From Deroplatys truncata (lineage: Eukaryota > Arthropoda > Insecta > Mantodea > Mantidae): DNA of 64,000 bases. The translations under genes were made by a program, and so were the position numbers. The notes under the pieces were generated by a model that saw only the letters and a program-made list of their open reading frames with translations, did not search any database and was not told the DNA's origin. The stretch spans positions 231,844,753-231,908,752 of the forward strand of contig CM060983.1 of the NCBI GenBank assembly GCA_030765065.1. The letters run 5' to 3'. How positions within the stretch are numbered: position 1 is the stretch's first letter; each line of letters opens with the position of its first letter. Below, one piece after another: positions 10,400-21,801 of the stretch.

Positions 10400-11635
10400 T
10401 GTAAGGAACTTCGAAATTTTTTTCGCGTATTGCGGACAGGTTGGTTTAAGTATCAGGGTGGGTTTCGGGATTAACATCAAATGTAATAGGATGCGTAAGC
10501 TGTTGATGTTTCTGTCTAAATATGTGTTCCTTGTATTGAAGTTTGGTTAAGAGAAGGTGTTTGTTTGATAATGAAAATAGTAATGTGTTTGTACATCGGA
10601 AATGTAGTGTGAAGTGTATAAAATTCTTTTTGTCTTAGAAATTTGACATTTGATTTAGTCCAAAATTAATGTAGATTTAGGCACATGGTGTTGGCATGAA
10701 TGTTTAAAGTACTGGGAACATACTACACGTTTCTAATATTCTGTTGCATGTGAATGAACGGATTGCGGAATGTCTGCTCAAAGTTTGGTCCTCGTTATGA
10801 AGACTGTTCAATAGCTGTCTTTGAAGACTGATTAACGGAATTAGCCAGGAAGAATGGGTATGCAGAGAGAGTGGGTTCCGAGATTAGCAGTACAGAAAAA
10901 GACTTGGTAAGTAATAGAAGTCAAATTACAGCACATGTTAATGTGATTATAGACAGAACTAAGCTCCATCATAGTTAAAATCCATGTTAGAATAGTTTTA
11001 ATAGCTAAACGTACTTCACAATTTAATTCCAATTTGGTACATTATCAATTTGCTCATTTGGGTTGAGGTTTCCTTGTCTCAGAAAATAAACATAATGGTA
11101 ATGAAATGTACTTAGTCTCACACTGTTTGTCTCAGGCGTTTGTTAATTAAACATGCTTCACTTGTTGTAGTTTCTGTTCATTCTTGTTCAAGATTTATCA
11201 AGTAATTGGGAAAGAACAACTTAAAGGTTGGCAAAAGTGAATGCTACAGATTTAAGGTATTGAAAATATTACATATTCAACTCTGCATCAGAGAATAAAT
11301 TGCTAAGAAGAGTCATGTTTAAGAACTTTATCTCACACAACCAGAAGAGTGCATAAGTTTCCAATTGACTGACTTAAAATTGCAATTTGACCTTTCGTAC
11401 CTGTTCTTGTATAAAAAAGGCATGTGTGTATCATTTAGGATCCCATGTTAGTTAATTTATAATAAAAAGTGTAACTTCTATCAAACACATGAGACTTATC
11501 TACTTTGAGCCGAAAGTGCCTTGAGACACAACATTTAGTAATGTCACCTATGGCTATCCTTAAAATTAAAATTGATTTGTGTTGTAACAATACTTGTTTC
11601 AGATGGACAGGGATGGCATTCCGTTTGAGCTATAA

Positions 11636-12931
11636 ATGGTCCGTTTGGTTGTGCCTGGAGTGTATAATTACTATTGGATGTTAACAGTGGCTTTGAATCC
11701 TTCACGTCTTTTAGCAGATCTCGGTGAACATGGTAGGTAATAGAAATCCAAAGACAGTGCAATTGTCTTGATATAATTGGCACATATATGTGAAGTTCGG
11801 TCAAATTAACACCTTAACTTCAAATTGTTCAAGTGTCTCGAAGTCTTTTGATTATTAACTTTACTTTCAGTGAATGTCGTTTGCTCCCATTGTTGTTTGA
11901 GGCTTAATTACCTGAAATTAAACACCCTTATATACAGAGGTAATAGACTGGATTTATTTCCAATGGCGTTAATCGACTTACTATTTTTTAAAGTTTTTAA
12001 ATGAATGTTCATCTGTTGTATTTAGTGGTAGAATTTGTTCGAATTTTCAATAGAATCTGGAATGAGAGAACCTCAAACGTGGCAAATGTTAATACTACAC
12101 TTTCAAAGTGCTTGAACTTCAACTAACAGGGTTAAAACTCTTAAAAAACATTGTATTGAAACAAAAGCTCTCTCTGAAACAACCAGAACAGTGATTTAGT
12201 TTGCTATTCTGTGTTCGAAAGACAGTAAATTAATAATTTGCTATTCATTATATTACAAAAACAAGGACTTGAGTACCATGTGGAGTACCTTATTATTTAG
12301 TATTGTATCTACAAATAATGTTTATATCAAAACCACTAAACATATCTACATGTAACACAAAAGACATTTGTAATTCAGTGTAAGCAACATAACTACTTTT
12401 AAAAATATGTAGTATAATGTTTACTAATTTCCACACTGTCTATCTTTGGCATTGAAAATTTATTTGCATTGTTTTCTCTCTTTTTACAGTTGATCAGCAA
12501 AGCAGTTATATTTCTGAGGTAAAAATGACCGGATTGGTGTGCTTGAAGTCTGAAGTTCCTTTTGGTCATCAACAATACTGCAAAACTGTTAGGTGTGTTA
12601 TGAAATACTTTAGTTGTGCATGTAATGTAATATCAGTTGGTTGTGGTATTTGTTTGTATTCTGACAGCTACAGCAACTTCTTGGATTGCGAAGAAATTGT
12701 AAATAGGAAGATGCAGGTTAGGATATTTAAATGCGTTGAAGATTCTGGATAGGCTTGGGTTAAAAAAATGTTTTTTTAGATGCGTATTACTTATGAGTGA
12801 ACCACCTAAAGTTCACATTTGAATTTCCTTAGGAATATTTATTCCTGTATACTGGGTCCCTAGGAGATACATTGGTTTGCTTAACTGGCCAGAGCCAATT
12901 TATAACCTGGGATGTCCTTGGGAATAAATAG
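11636..12931 (+). CDS. U5 gene: predicted 163-residue cysteine-rich protein, intact
   Basis: Exon D is 10754-10906. Coding exons are A 11636-11732, C 11871-11939, B 12490-12716 and F 12833-12931. It matches U2 at offset 7,559, including the C-B intron variants, and has a 3-bp loss in the A-rich run of the B-F intron. The GTGTTTGT deletion junction is at 13089-13096. Confidence 0.36.
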
Positions 12932-14139
12932 TGTAAGGAACTTCGAAATTTTTTTCGCATATTGCGGACAGGTTGGTTTAAGTATCAGGGTGGCTTTCGG
13001 GATTAACATCAAATGTAATAGGATGCGTAAGCTGTTGATGTTTCTGTCTAAATATGTGTTCCTTGTATTGAAGTTTGGCTGAGAGAAGGTGTTTGTACAT
13101 CGGAAATGTAGTGTGAAGTGTAGAAAATTCTTTTTGTCTTAGAAATTTGACATTTGATTTAGTCCAAAATTAATGTAGATTTAGGCACATGGTGTTGGCA
13201 TGAATGTTTAAAGTACTGGGAACATACTACACGTTTCTAATATTCTGTTGCATGTGAATGAACGGATTGCGGAATGTCTGCTCAAAGTTTGGTCCTCGTT
13301 ATGAAGACTGTTCAATAGATGTCTTTGAAGACTGATTAACGGAATTAGCCAGGAAGAATGGGTATGCAGAGAGAGTGGGTTCCGAGATTAGCAGTACAGA
13401 AAAAGACTTGGTAAGTAATAGAAGTCAAATTACAGCGCATGTTAATGTGATTATAGACAGAACTAAGCTCCATCATAGTTAAAATCCATGTTAGAATAGT
13501 TTTAATAGCTAAACGTACTTCACAATTTAATTCCAATTTGGTACATTATCAATTTGCTCATTTGGGTTGAGGTTTCCTTGTCTCAGAAAATAAACATAAT
13601 GGTAATGAAATGTACTTAGTCTCACACTGTTTGTCTCAGGCGTTTGTTAATTAAACATGCTTCACTTGTTGTAGTTTCTGTTCGTTCTTGTTCAAGATTT
13701 ATCAAGTAATTGGGAAAGAACAACTTAAAGGTTGGCAAAAGTGAATGTTACAGATTTAAGATATTGAAAATATTACATATTCAACTCTGCATCAGAGAAT
13801 AAATTGCTAAGAAGAGTCATGTTTAAGAACTTTATCTCACACAACCAGAAGAGTGCATAAGTTTCCAATTGACTGACTTAAAATTGCAATTTGACCTTTC
13901 GTACCTGTTCTTGTATAAAAAAGGCATGTGTGTATCATTTAGGATCCCATGTTAGTTAATTTATAATAAAAAGTGTAACTTCTATCAAACACATGAGACT
14001 TATCTACTTTGAGCCGAAAGTGCCTTGAGACACAACATTTAGTAATGTCACCTATGGCTATCCTTAAAATTAAAATTGATTTGTGTTGTAACAATACTTG
14101 TTTCAGATGGACAGGGATGGCATTCCGTTTGAGCTATAA

Positions 14140-15436
14140 ATGGTCCGTTTGGTTGTGCCTGGAGTGTATAATTACTATTGGATGTTAACAGTGGCTTTGA
14201 ATCCTTCACGTCTCTTAGCAGATCTCGGTGAACATGGTAGGTAATAGAAATCCAAAGACAGTGCAATTGTCTTGATATAATTGGCACATATATGTGAAGT
14301 TCGGTCAAATTAACACCTTAACTTCAAATTGTTCAAGTGTCTCGAAGTCTTTTGATTATTAACTTTACTTTCAGTGAATGTCGTTTGCTACCATTGTTGT
14401 TTGAGGCTTAATTACCTGAAATTAAAAACCCTTATATACAGAGGTAATAGACTGGATTTATTTCCAATGGCGTTAATCGACTTACTATTTTTTAAAGTTT
14501 TTAAATGAATGTTCATCTGATGTATTTAGTGGTAGAATTTGTTCGAATTTTCAATAGAATCTGGAATGAGAGAACCTCAAACGTGGCAAATGTTAATCCT
14601 ACACTTTCAAAGTGCTTGAACTTCAACTAACAGGGTTAAAACTCTTAAAAAACATTGTATTGAAACAAAAGCTCTCTCTGAAACAACCAGAACAGTGATT
14701 TAATTTGCTATTCTGTGTTGGAAAGACAGTAAATTAATAATTTGCTATTCGTTATATTACAAAAACAAGGACTTGAGTACCATGTGGAGTACCTCATTAT
14801 TTAGTATTGTATCTACAAATAATGTTTAGATCAAAACCACTAAACATATCTACATGTAACACAAAAGACTTTTGTAATTCAGTGTAAGCAACATAACTAC
14901 TTTTAAAAATATGTAGCATAATGTTTACTAATTTCCACAATGTCTATCTTTGGCATTGAAAATTTATTTGCATTGTTTTATCTCTTTTTACAGTTGATCA
15001 GCAAAGCAGTTATATTTCTGAGGTACAAATGACCGGATTGGTGTGCTTGAAATCTGAAGTTCCTTTTGGTCATCAACAATACTGCAAAACTGTTAGGTGT
15101 GTTATGAAATACTTTAGTTGTGCATGTAATGTAATATCAGTTGGTTGTAGTATTTGTTTGTATTCTGACAGCTACAGCAACTTCTTGGATTGCGAAGAAA
15201 TTGTTAATAGGAAGATGCAGGTTAGGATATTTAAATGCGTTGAAAATTCTGGATAGGTTTGGGTTAAAAGATAATGTTTTTTAGTTGCGTATTACTTATG
15301 AGTGAACCACCTAAAGTTCACATTTGAATTTCCTTAGGAATATTTATTCCTGTATACTGGGTCCCTAGGAAATACATTGGTTTGCTTAACTGGCCAGAGC
15401 CAATTTATAACCTGGGATGTCCTTGGGAATAAATAG
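14140..15436 (+). CDS. U6 gene: predicted 163-residue cysteine-rich protein, intact
   Basis: Exon D is 13258-13410. Coding exons are A 14140-14236, C 14375-14443, B 14994-15220 and F 15338-15436. It is the third member of the b subtype with U1 and U3. It differs from them by isolated substitutions, for example TACCTCATT for TACCTTATT in the C-B intron. Confidence 0.36.
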
Positions 15437-16706
15437 TGTAAGGAACTTCGAAATTTTTTTCGCGTATTGCGGACAGGTTGGTTTAAGTATCAGGGTGGCT
15501 TTCGGGATTAACATCAAATGTAATAGGATGCGTAAGCTGTTGATGTTTCTGTCTATATATGTGTTCCTTGTATTGAAGTTTGGTTGAGAGAAGGTGTTTG
15601 TTTGATAATGAAAATAGTAATGTGTTTGTACTTCGGAAATGTAGTGTGAAGTGTAGAAAATTCTTTTTGTCTTAGAAATTTGACATTTGATTTAGTCCAA
15701 AATTAATGTAGATTTAGGCACATGGTGTTGGCATGAATGTTTAAAGTACTGGGAACATACTACACGTTTCTAATATTCTGTTGCATGTGAATGAACGGAT
15801 TGCGGAATGTCTGCTCAAAGTTTGGTCCTCGTTATGAAGACTGTTCAATAGCTGTCTTTGAAGACTGATTAACGGAATTAGCCAGGAAGAATGGGTATGC
15901 AGAGAGAGTGGGTTCCGAGATTAGCAGTACAGAAAAAGACTTGGTAAGTAATAGAAGTCAAATTACAGCGCATGTTAATGTGATTATAGACAGAACTAAG
16001 CTCCATCATAGTTAAAATCCATGTTAGAATAGTTTTAATAGCTAAACGTACTTCACAATTTAATTCCAATTTGGTACATTATCAATTTGCTCATTTGGGT
16101 TGAAGTTTCCTTGTCTCAGAAAATAAGCATAATATTAATGAAATGTACTTAGTCTGACACTGTTTGTCTCAGGCGTTTGTTAATTAAACATGCTTCACAT
16201 GTTGTAGCTTCTGTTCATTCTTGTTCTAGATTTATGAAATAATTGGGAGAGAACAACTTAAAAGTTGGCAAAAGTGAATGCTACAGATTTAAAGTATTAA
16301 AAATATTACATATTGACTCTGCATCAGAGAATAAATTGCTAAGAAGAGTCATGTTTAAGAACTTTATCTCACACAACCAGAAGAGTGCATAAGTTTCCAA
16401 TTGACTGACTTAAAATTACAGTTTGACCTTTGGTACCTGTTCTTTTATAAAAAAGGGATGTGTGTATCATTAAGATCCCATGTTACTTAGTTTATAATCA
16501 GAAATTGTAACTTCTATCAGAAACATGAGACTTATCTACTTTGAGCCGAAAGTTCCTTTTTAGTTGGGTTTAAGCAGCATGAGAGTGTCTTGAGAAAGAT
16601 AACATTCAGTAATGTCACCTATGGCTATCCTTTATATTAAAATTGATTTGTGTTGTAACAATACTTGTTTCAGATGGGCAGGGATGGCATTCCGTTTGAG
16701 CTATAA

Positions 16707-17776
16707 ATGGTCCGTTTGGGTGTGCCTGGAGTGTATAATTACTATTGGATGTCAACAGTGGCTGTGAATCCTTCACTTCTTTTAGCAGATCTCAGTGAAC
16801 ATGGTAAGTAATAGAAATCCAAAGACAGTGCAATTCTCTTGATATAATTGGCACATGTATGTGAAGTTCTGTCAAACTAAAACCTTAACTTTAAATTGTT
16901 CAAGTGTCTCGAAGTCTTTTGAATATTAACTTTACTTTCAGTGAATGTCGTTTGCTCCCATTGTTGTTTGAGGCTTAATTACCTGAAATTAAACACCCTT
17001 ATATACAGAGGTGATAGATTGGATTTAGTTCCAGTTGCGTTAATCGACTTTCTTTTTTTTAAAGTTTGTAAATGAATGTTCGTCTAATGTATTTAAGGGT
17101 AGAATGTGTTCAAATTTTCTAAAGAATCTGGAATGAGAGAACCTCAAATGTGGCAAATGTTAATGCGAAACATTCAAAGTGCTTGAAGTATAACTAATGG
17201 AGTTGAAACCTTTAAGAAACATAGTCTTGCATTAAATGCTCTCTCTGAAACATCCAGAACGGTGAATGAAGTGTCTATTCTAGTTTTGAGAGATAGTAAA
17301 TTAATAATTTTCTATTCCTTATTTTATAAAAATAAGGACATGTATACCATGTGGAGTACCTAATCATTTAGTATTGTATCTAGAAATAATGTTTTGATAT
17401 AATCTATTAAAATATCTACCTGAACCACAAAAGAACTCTATAATTCAGTGTGAGCAATTAAACCACTTTTAAACATATGTAGCATAAGGTGTACTAATTT
17501 CACCAATAACTACCTTTGATATTGAAAATTGATTTATCGCTTGTTACAGTTGATCTGCAAACCTGTTGTGTTTCTGAGGTACAAATGACCAGTTGGGTGT
17601 GCTTGGATTCCGAAGCTTGTTTTGATGATCAAGAATGCTGCACAACCGTTAGGTGTGTTATGAAATGTTTTAGTTGTGCATGTAATGTAATATCAGTTGG
17701 TTGTGGTATTTGTTTGTATTCTGAGAACTACAGCAACAGCTTGGATTGCGAAGAAATTGTTAATGGGATGATGTAG
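16707..17776 (+). CDS. U7 gene: divergent short form, predicted 130 residues
   Basis: Exon D is 15791-15943 and is main class; divergent-class sequence starts near 16,090. Coding exons are A 16707-16803, C 16942-17010 and B 17550-17776, where the last codon before the donor is TAG (17774-17776). Exon F (from 17897) is therefore outside the coding part, and its AATAAA is AACAAA. Exon B has 13 cysteines against 8 in the main class. Their spacing C-x5-C-x5-CC-x4-C-x3-C is reminiscent of small disulfide-rich secreted peptides, but no family can be named. U16 and U22 are near-identical. Confidence 0.36.
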
Positions 17777-18307
17777 GTTAAAATATTTAAATGCGTTGAA
17801 ATTTCTGGATTGGTTTGGGTTAAAAAAAAATAATGTTTCTTAGATGCGTATTACTTGTGAGTGAACCACCTAAAGTTCACATTTGAATTTCCTTAGGAAC
17901 ATTTATTCCTGTATACTGGGTCCCTAGGAGATACATTGGTTTGCTTATGTCAGAGCCAAATGATAACCTGGGATGTCCTTGGGAACAAATAGTGTAAGGA
18001 ACTTCGAAATTCTTTTTCGCGTATTGCAGACAGGTTGGGTTAAGGATCAGGGTGGGTTTCGGGATTAACATCAAATGGAATAGGATGCGTAAGGTGTTGC
18101 TGTTTCTCTGTAAATATGTGTTCGTTGTATTGAATTTTTGGTAAGAGGAGGTGTTTCTTTGATAATAAAAATAGTAATGTGTTTGTACATCGAAAATGTA
18201 GTGTGAAGTGTAGAAAACTCTTTTTGTCTGAGAAATTGACATTTGATGTGGTCCAAAATTAATGTACATTTAGGTACATGGTGTTGGCATGAATATTTAA
18301 AGTACTG

Positions 18308-18326
18308 GGAACGTACTACACGTTCC
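18308..18326. repeat. Inverted repeat GGAACGT-ACTAC-ACGTTCC upstream of exon D
   Basis: Perfect 7-bp arms with a 5-nt spacer lie 20 nt before the D-block ATG in divergent-class U8. U17 (41127-41145) and U23 (56449-56467) have the same element. Main-class copies carry a degenerate form (GGAACAT-ACTAC-ACGTTTC), and U20 has one changed base. It could be a dimer-binding regulatory site or a short hairpin. Nothing in the sequence identifies a factor. Confidence 0.5.
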
Positions 18327-19266
18327 TGTTATTCTGTTGCATGTGAATGAACGGATTGCGGAATGTCTGCTCAAAGTTTGGTCCTCGTTATGAAGACTTA
18401 TGAATAGCTGTCTTTGAAGACTGATTAACGGAATTAGCCAGGAAGAATGGGTATGCAGAGAGAGTGGGTTCCGAGATTAGCAGTACAGAAAAAGTCTTGG
18501 TAAGTAATAGAAATCAAATTACAGCGCATGTTGATGTGATTACTAGACAGAACTAAAGCTCCATCAAAGTTAAAAACTATGTTAGAATAGTTTTAATAGC
18601 TAAACATACTTCACAATTTAATTCCAATTTGGTACATTATCAATTTGCTCCTTTGGGTTGAGGTTTCCTTGTCTCAGAAAATAAACTTAATGGTAATGAA
18701 ATGTACTTAATCTGACACATTTTTGTCTCAGGCGTTTGTTAATTAAACATGCTTCACTTGTTGTAGCTTCTGTTCATTCTTGTTCTAGATTTATGAAATA
18801 ATTGGGAAAGAACAACTTAAAAGTTGGCGAAAGTGAATGCTCCAGATTTAAAGTATTGAAAATATTACATATTCAACTCTGCATCAGAGAATAAACTGCT
18901 AAGAAGAGTCATGTTTAAGAACTTTATCTCACACAACCAGAAGAATGTATAAGTTTCCAATTGACTGACTTAAAATTGCAATTTGACCTCTCGTACCTGT
19001 TCCTTTAAAAACAGGGATGTGTGTATCATTTAGGATCCCATGTTACTTAGTTTATAATCAGAAAGTGTAACTTCTATCAAACACATGAGACTTATCTACT
19101 TTGAGCCGAAAGTGCCTCTTTAGTTGGGTTAAAGCAGCATGAGAGTGTCTTGAGAAACATAACATTTAGTAATGTCACCTATGGCTATCCTTAATATTAA
19201 AATTGATTTGTGTTGTAACAATACTTGTTTCAGATGGGCAGGGATGGCATTCCGTTTGAGCTATAA

Positions 19267-20563
19267 ATGGTCTGTTTGCTTGTGCCTGGAGTGTATAATT
19301 ACTACTGGATGTCAACAGTGGCTGTGAATCCTTCACTTCTTTTAGCAGATCTCGGTGAACATGGTAAGTAATAGAAATCCAAAGACAGTGCAATTCTCTT
19401 GATATAATTGGCACATATATGTGAAGTTCTGTCAAACTAAAACCTTAACTTTAAATTGTTCAAGTGTCTCGAAGTCTTTTGAATATTAACTTTACTTTCA
19501 GTGAATGTCGTTTGCTCCCATTGTTGTTTGAGGCTTAATTACCTGAAATTAAACACCCTTATATACAGAGGTAATAGACTGGATTTATTTCCAATGGCGT
19601 TAATCGACTTACTATTTTTTAAAGTTTTTAAATGAATGTTCATCTGATGTATTTAGTGGTAGAATTTGTTGGAATTTTCAATAGAATCTGGAATGAGAGA
19701 ACCTCAAACGTGGCAAATGTTAATGCTACACTTTCAAAGTGCTTGAAGCGTAACTAACAGGGTTTAAACTCTTAAAAAGCATTGTATTGAAACAAAAGCT
19801 CTCTCTGAAACAACCAGAACAGTGAACGAAGTTGCTATTCTGTGTTTGAAAGACTGTAAATTAATAATTTGCTATTCATATATTACAAAAACATGGACTT
19901 GATTTCCATGTGGAGTACCTAATCATTTAGTATTGTATCTACAAATAATGTTGATACCAAAACCATTAAACGTATCTACATGTACCACAAAAGACGTCTG
20001 TAATTCAGTGTAAGCAACATAACTACCTTTAAAAATATGTAGCATAATGTTTACTAATTTCCCCAATGTCTATCCATGATATTGAAAATTTATTTGCATT
20101 GTTTTATCGCTTTTTACAGTTGATCAGCAAAGCAGTTATATTTCTGAGGTACAAATGACCGGTTTGGTGTGCATGAATTCTGAAGTTCCTTTTGGTCATC
20201 AACAATGCTGCAAAACCGTTAGATGTGTTATGAAATACTTTAGTTGTGCATGTAATGTAATATCAGTTGGTTGTGGTATTTGTTTGTATTCTGACAGCTA
20301 CAGCAACTTCTTGGATTGCGAAGAAATTGTAAATAGGAAGATGCAGGTTAGGATATTTAAATGCGTTGAAGATTCTGGATAGGTTTGGGTTAAAAAAATA
20401 ATGTTTTTTAGATGCGTATTACTTATGAGTGAACCACCTAAAGTTCACATTTGAATTTCCTTAGGAATATTTATTCCTGTATACTGGGTCCCTAGGAGAT
20501 ACATTGGTTTGCTTAACTAGCCAGAGCCAATTTATAACCTGGGATGTCCTTGGGAATAAATAG
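19267..20563 (+). CDS. U8 gene: predicted 163-residue cysteine-rich protein, mixed class
   Basis: Exon D is 18347-18499 (divergent class, extra TGA). Coding exons are A 19267-19363, C 19502-19570, B 20120-20346 and F 20465-20563. Exon A has Arg to Cys and Val to Leu after the start and the divergent Ser/Val/Leu set. Exon B is main class with a CMNSEVPF variant and a CC pair in place of YC. The gene thus joins a divergent 5' half to a main 3' half. U23 is its copy at offset 38,141. Confidence 0.35.
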
Positions 20564-21801
20564 TGTAAGGAACTTCGAAATTTTTTTCGCGTATTGCGGA
20601 CAGGTTGGTTTAAGTATCAGGGTGGCTTTCGGGATTAACATCAAATGTAATAGGATGCGTAAGCTGTTGATGTTTCTGTCTAAATATGTGTTCCTTGTAT
20701 TGAAGTTTGGTTGAGAGAAGGTGTTTGTTTGATAATAAAAATAGTAATGTGTTTGTACATCGGAAATGTAGTGTGAAGTGTAGAAACTTCTTTTTGTCTT
20801 AGAAATTTGACATTTGATTTAGTCCAAAATAAATGTAGATTTAGGCACATGGTGTTGGCATGAATGTTTAAAGTACTGGGAACATACTACACGTTTCTAA
20901 TATTCTGTTGCATGTGAATGAACGGATTGCGGAATGTCTGCTCAAAGTTTGGTCCTCGTTATGAAGACTGTTCAATAGCTGTCTTTGAAGACTGATTAAC
21001 GGAATTAGCCAGGAAGAATGGGTATGCAGAGAGAGTGGGTTCCGAGATTAGCAGTACAGAAAAAGACTTGGTAAGTAATAGAAGTCAAATTACAGCGCAT
21101 GTTAATGTGATTATAGACAGAACTAAGCTCCATCATAGTTAAAATCCATGTTAGAATAGTTTTAATAGCTAAACGTACTTCACAATTTAATTCCAATTTG
21201 GTACATTATCAATTTGCTCATTTGGGTTGAGGTTTCCTTGTCTCAGAAAATAAACATAATGGTAATGAAATGTACTTAGTCTCACACTGTTTGTCTCAGG
21301 CGTTTGTTAATTAAACATGCTTCACTTGTTGTAGTTTCTGTTCATTCTTGTTCAAGATTTATCAAGTAATTGGGAAAGAACAACTTAAAGGTTGGCAAAA
21401 GTGAATGCTACAGATTTAAGGTATTGAAAATATTACATATTCAACTCTGCATCAGAGAATAAATTGCTAAGAAGAGTCATGTTTAAGAACTTTATCTCAC
21501 ACAACCAGAAGAGTGCATAAGTTTCCAATTGACTGACTTAAAATTGCAATTTGACCTTTTGTACCTGTTCTTTTATTAAAAAAAGCATGTGTGTATCATT
21601 TAGGATCCCATGTTTCTTAATTTATAATCAGAAAGTGTAACTTCTATCAAACACATGAGACGTATCTACTTTGAGCCGAAAGTGCCTTGAGACACAACAT
21701 TTAGTAATGTCACCTATGGCTATCCTTAAAATTAAAATTGATTTGTGTTGTAACAATACTTGTTTCAGATGGACAGGGATGGCATTCCGTTTGAGCTATA
21801 A

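Larger units (their letters stand above)
3206..15790 (+). repeat. Left higher-order block with ~7.56-kb register
   Basis: U2 and U5 match at an offset of 7,559 (exon B ATG 4966 and 12525). U3 and U6 match at 7,556 (7473 and 15029). U1 also matches U3 at 5,029. The copies therefore read b-a-b-c-a-b from U1 to U6, with shared markers: the b copies have TGC TAC in exon C and a SIC variant in exon B, and the a copies have a 28-bp deletion after exon F. U4 is the odd member and aligns with U11 at offset 17,730. Confidence 0.85.

Noticed and set aside
17585-17776. Assignment of exon B to a known venom, antimicrobial or inhibitor family
   Set aside because: Only the general cysteine spacing is suggestive; there is no clear signal peptide and no recognisable family motif.
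17877-18269. 130-codon minus-strand ORF in divergent copies over exon F and the spacer
   Set aside because: It is broken in main copies, has a low-complexity aromatic-rich translation, and crosses the likely poly(A) region. It is probably chance in AT-rich DNA.
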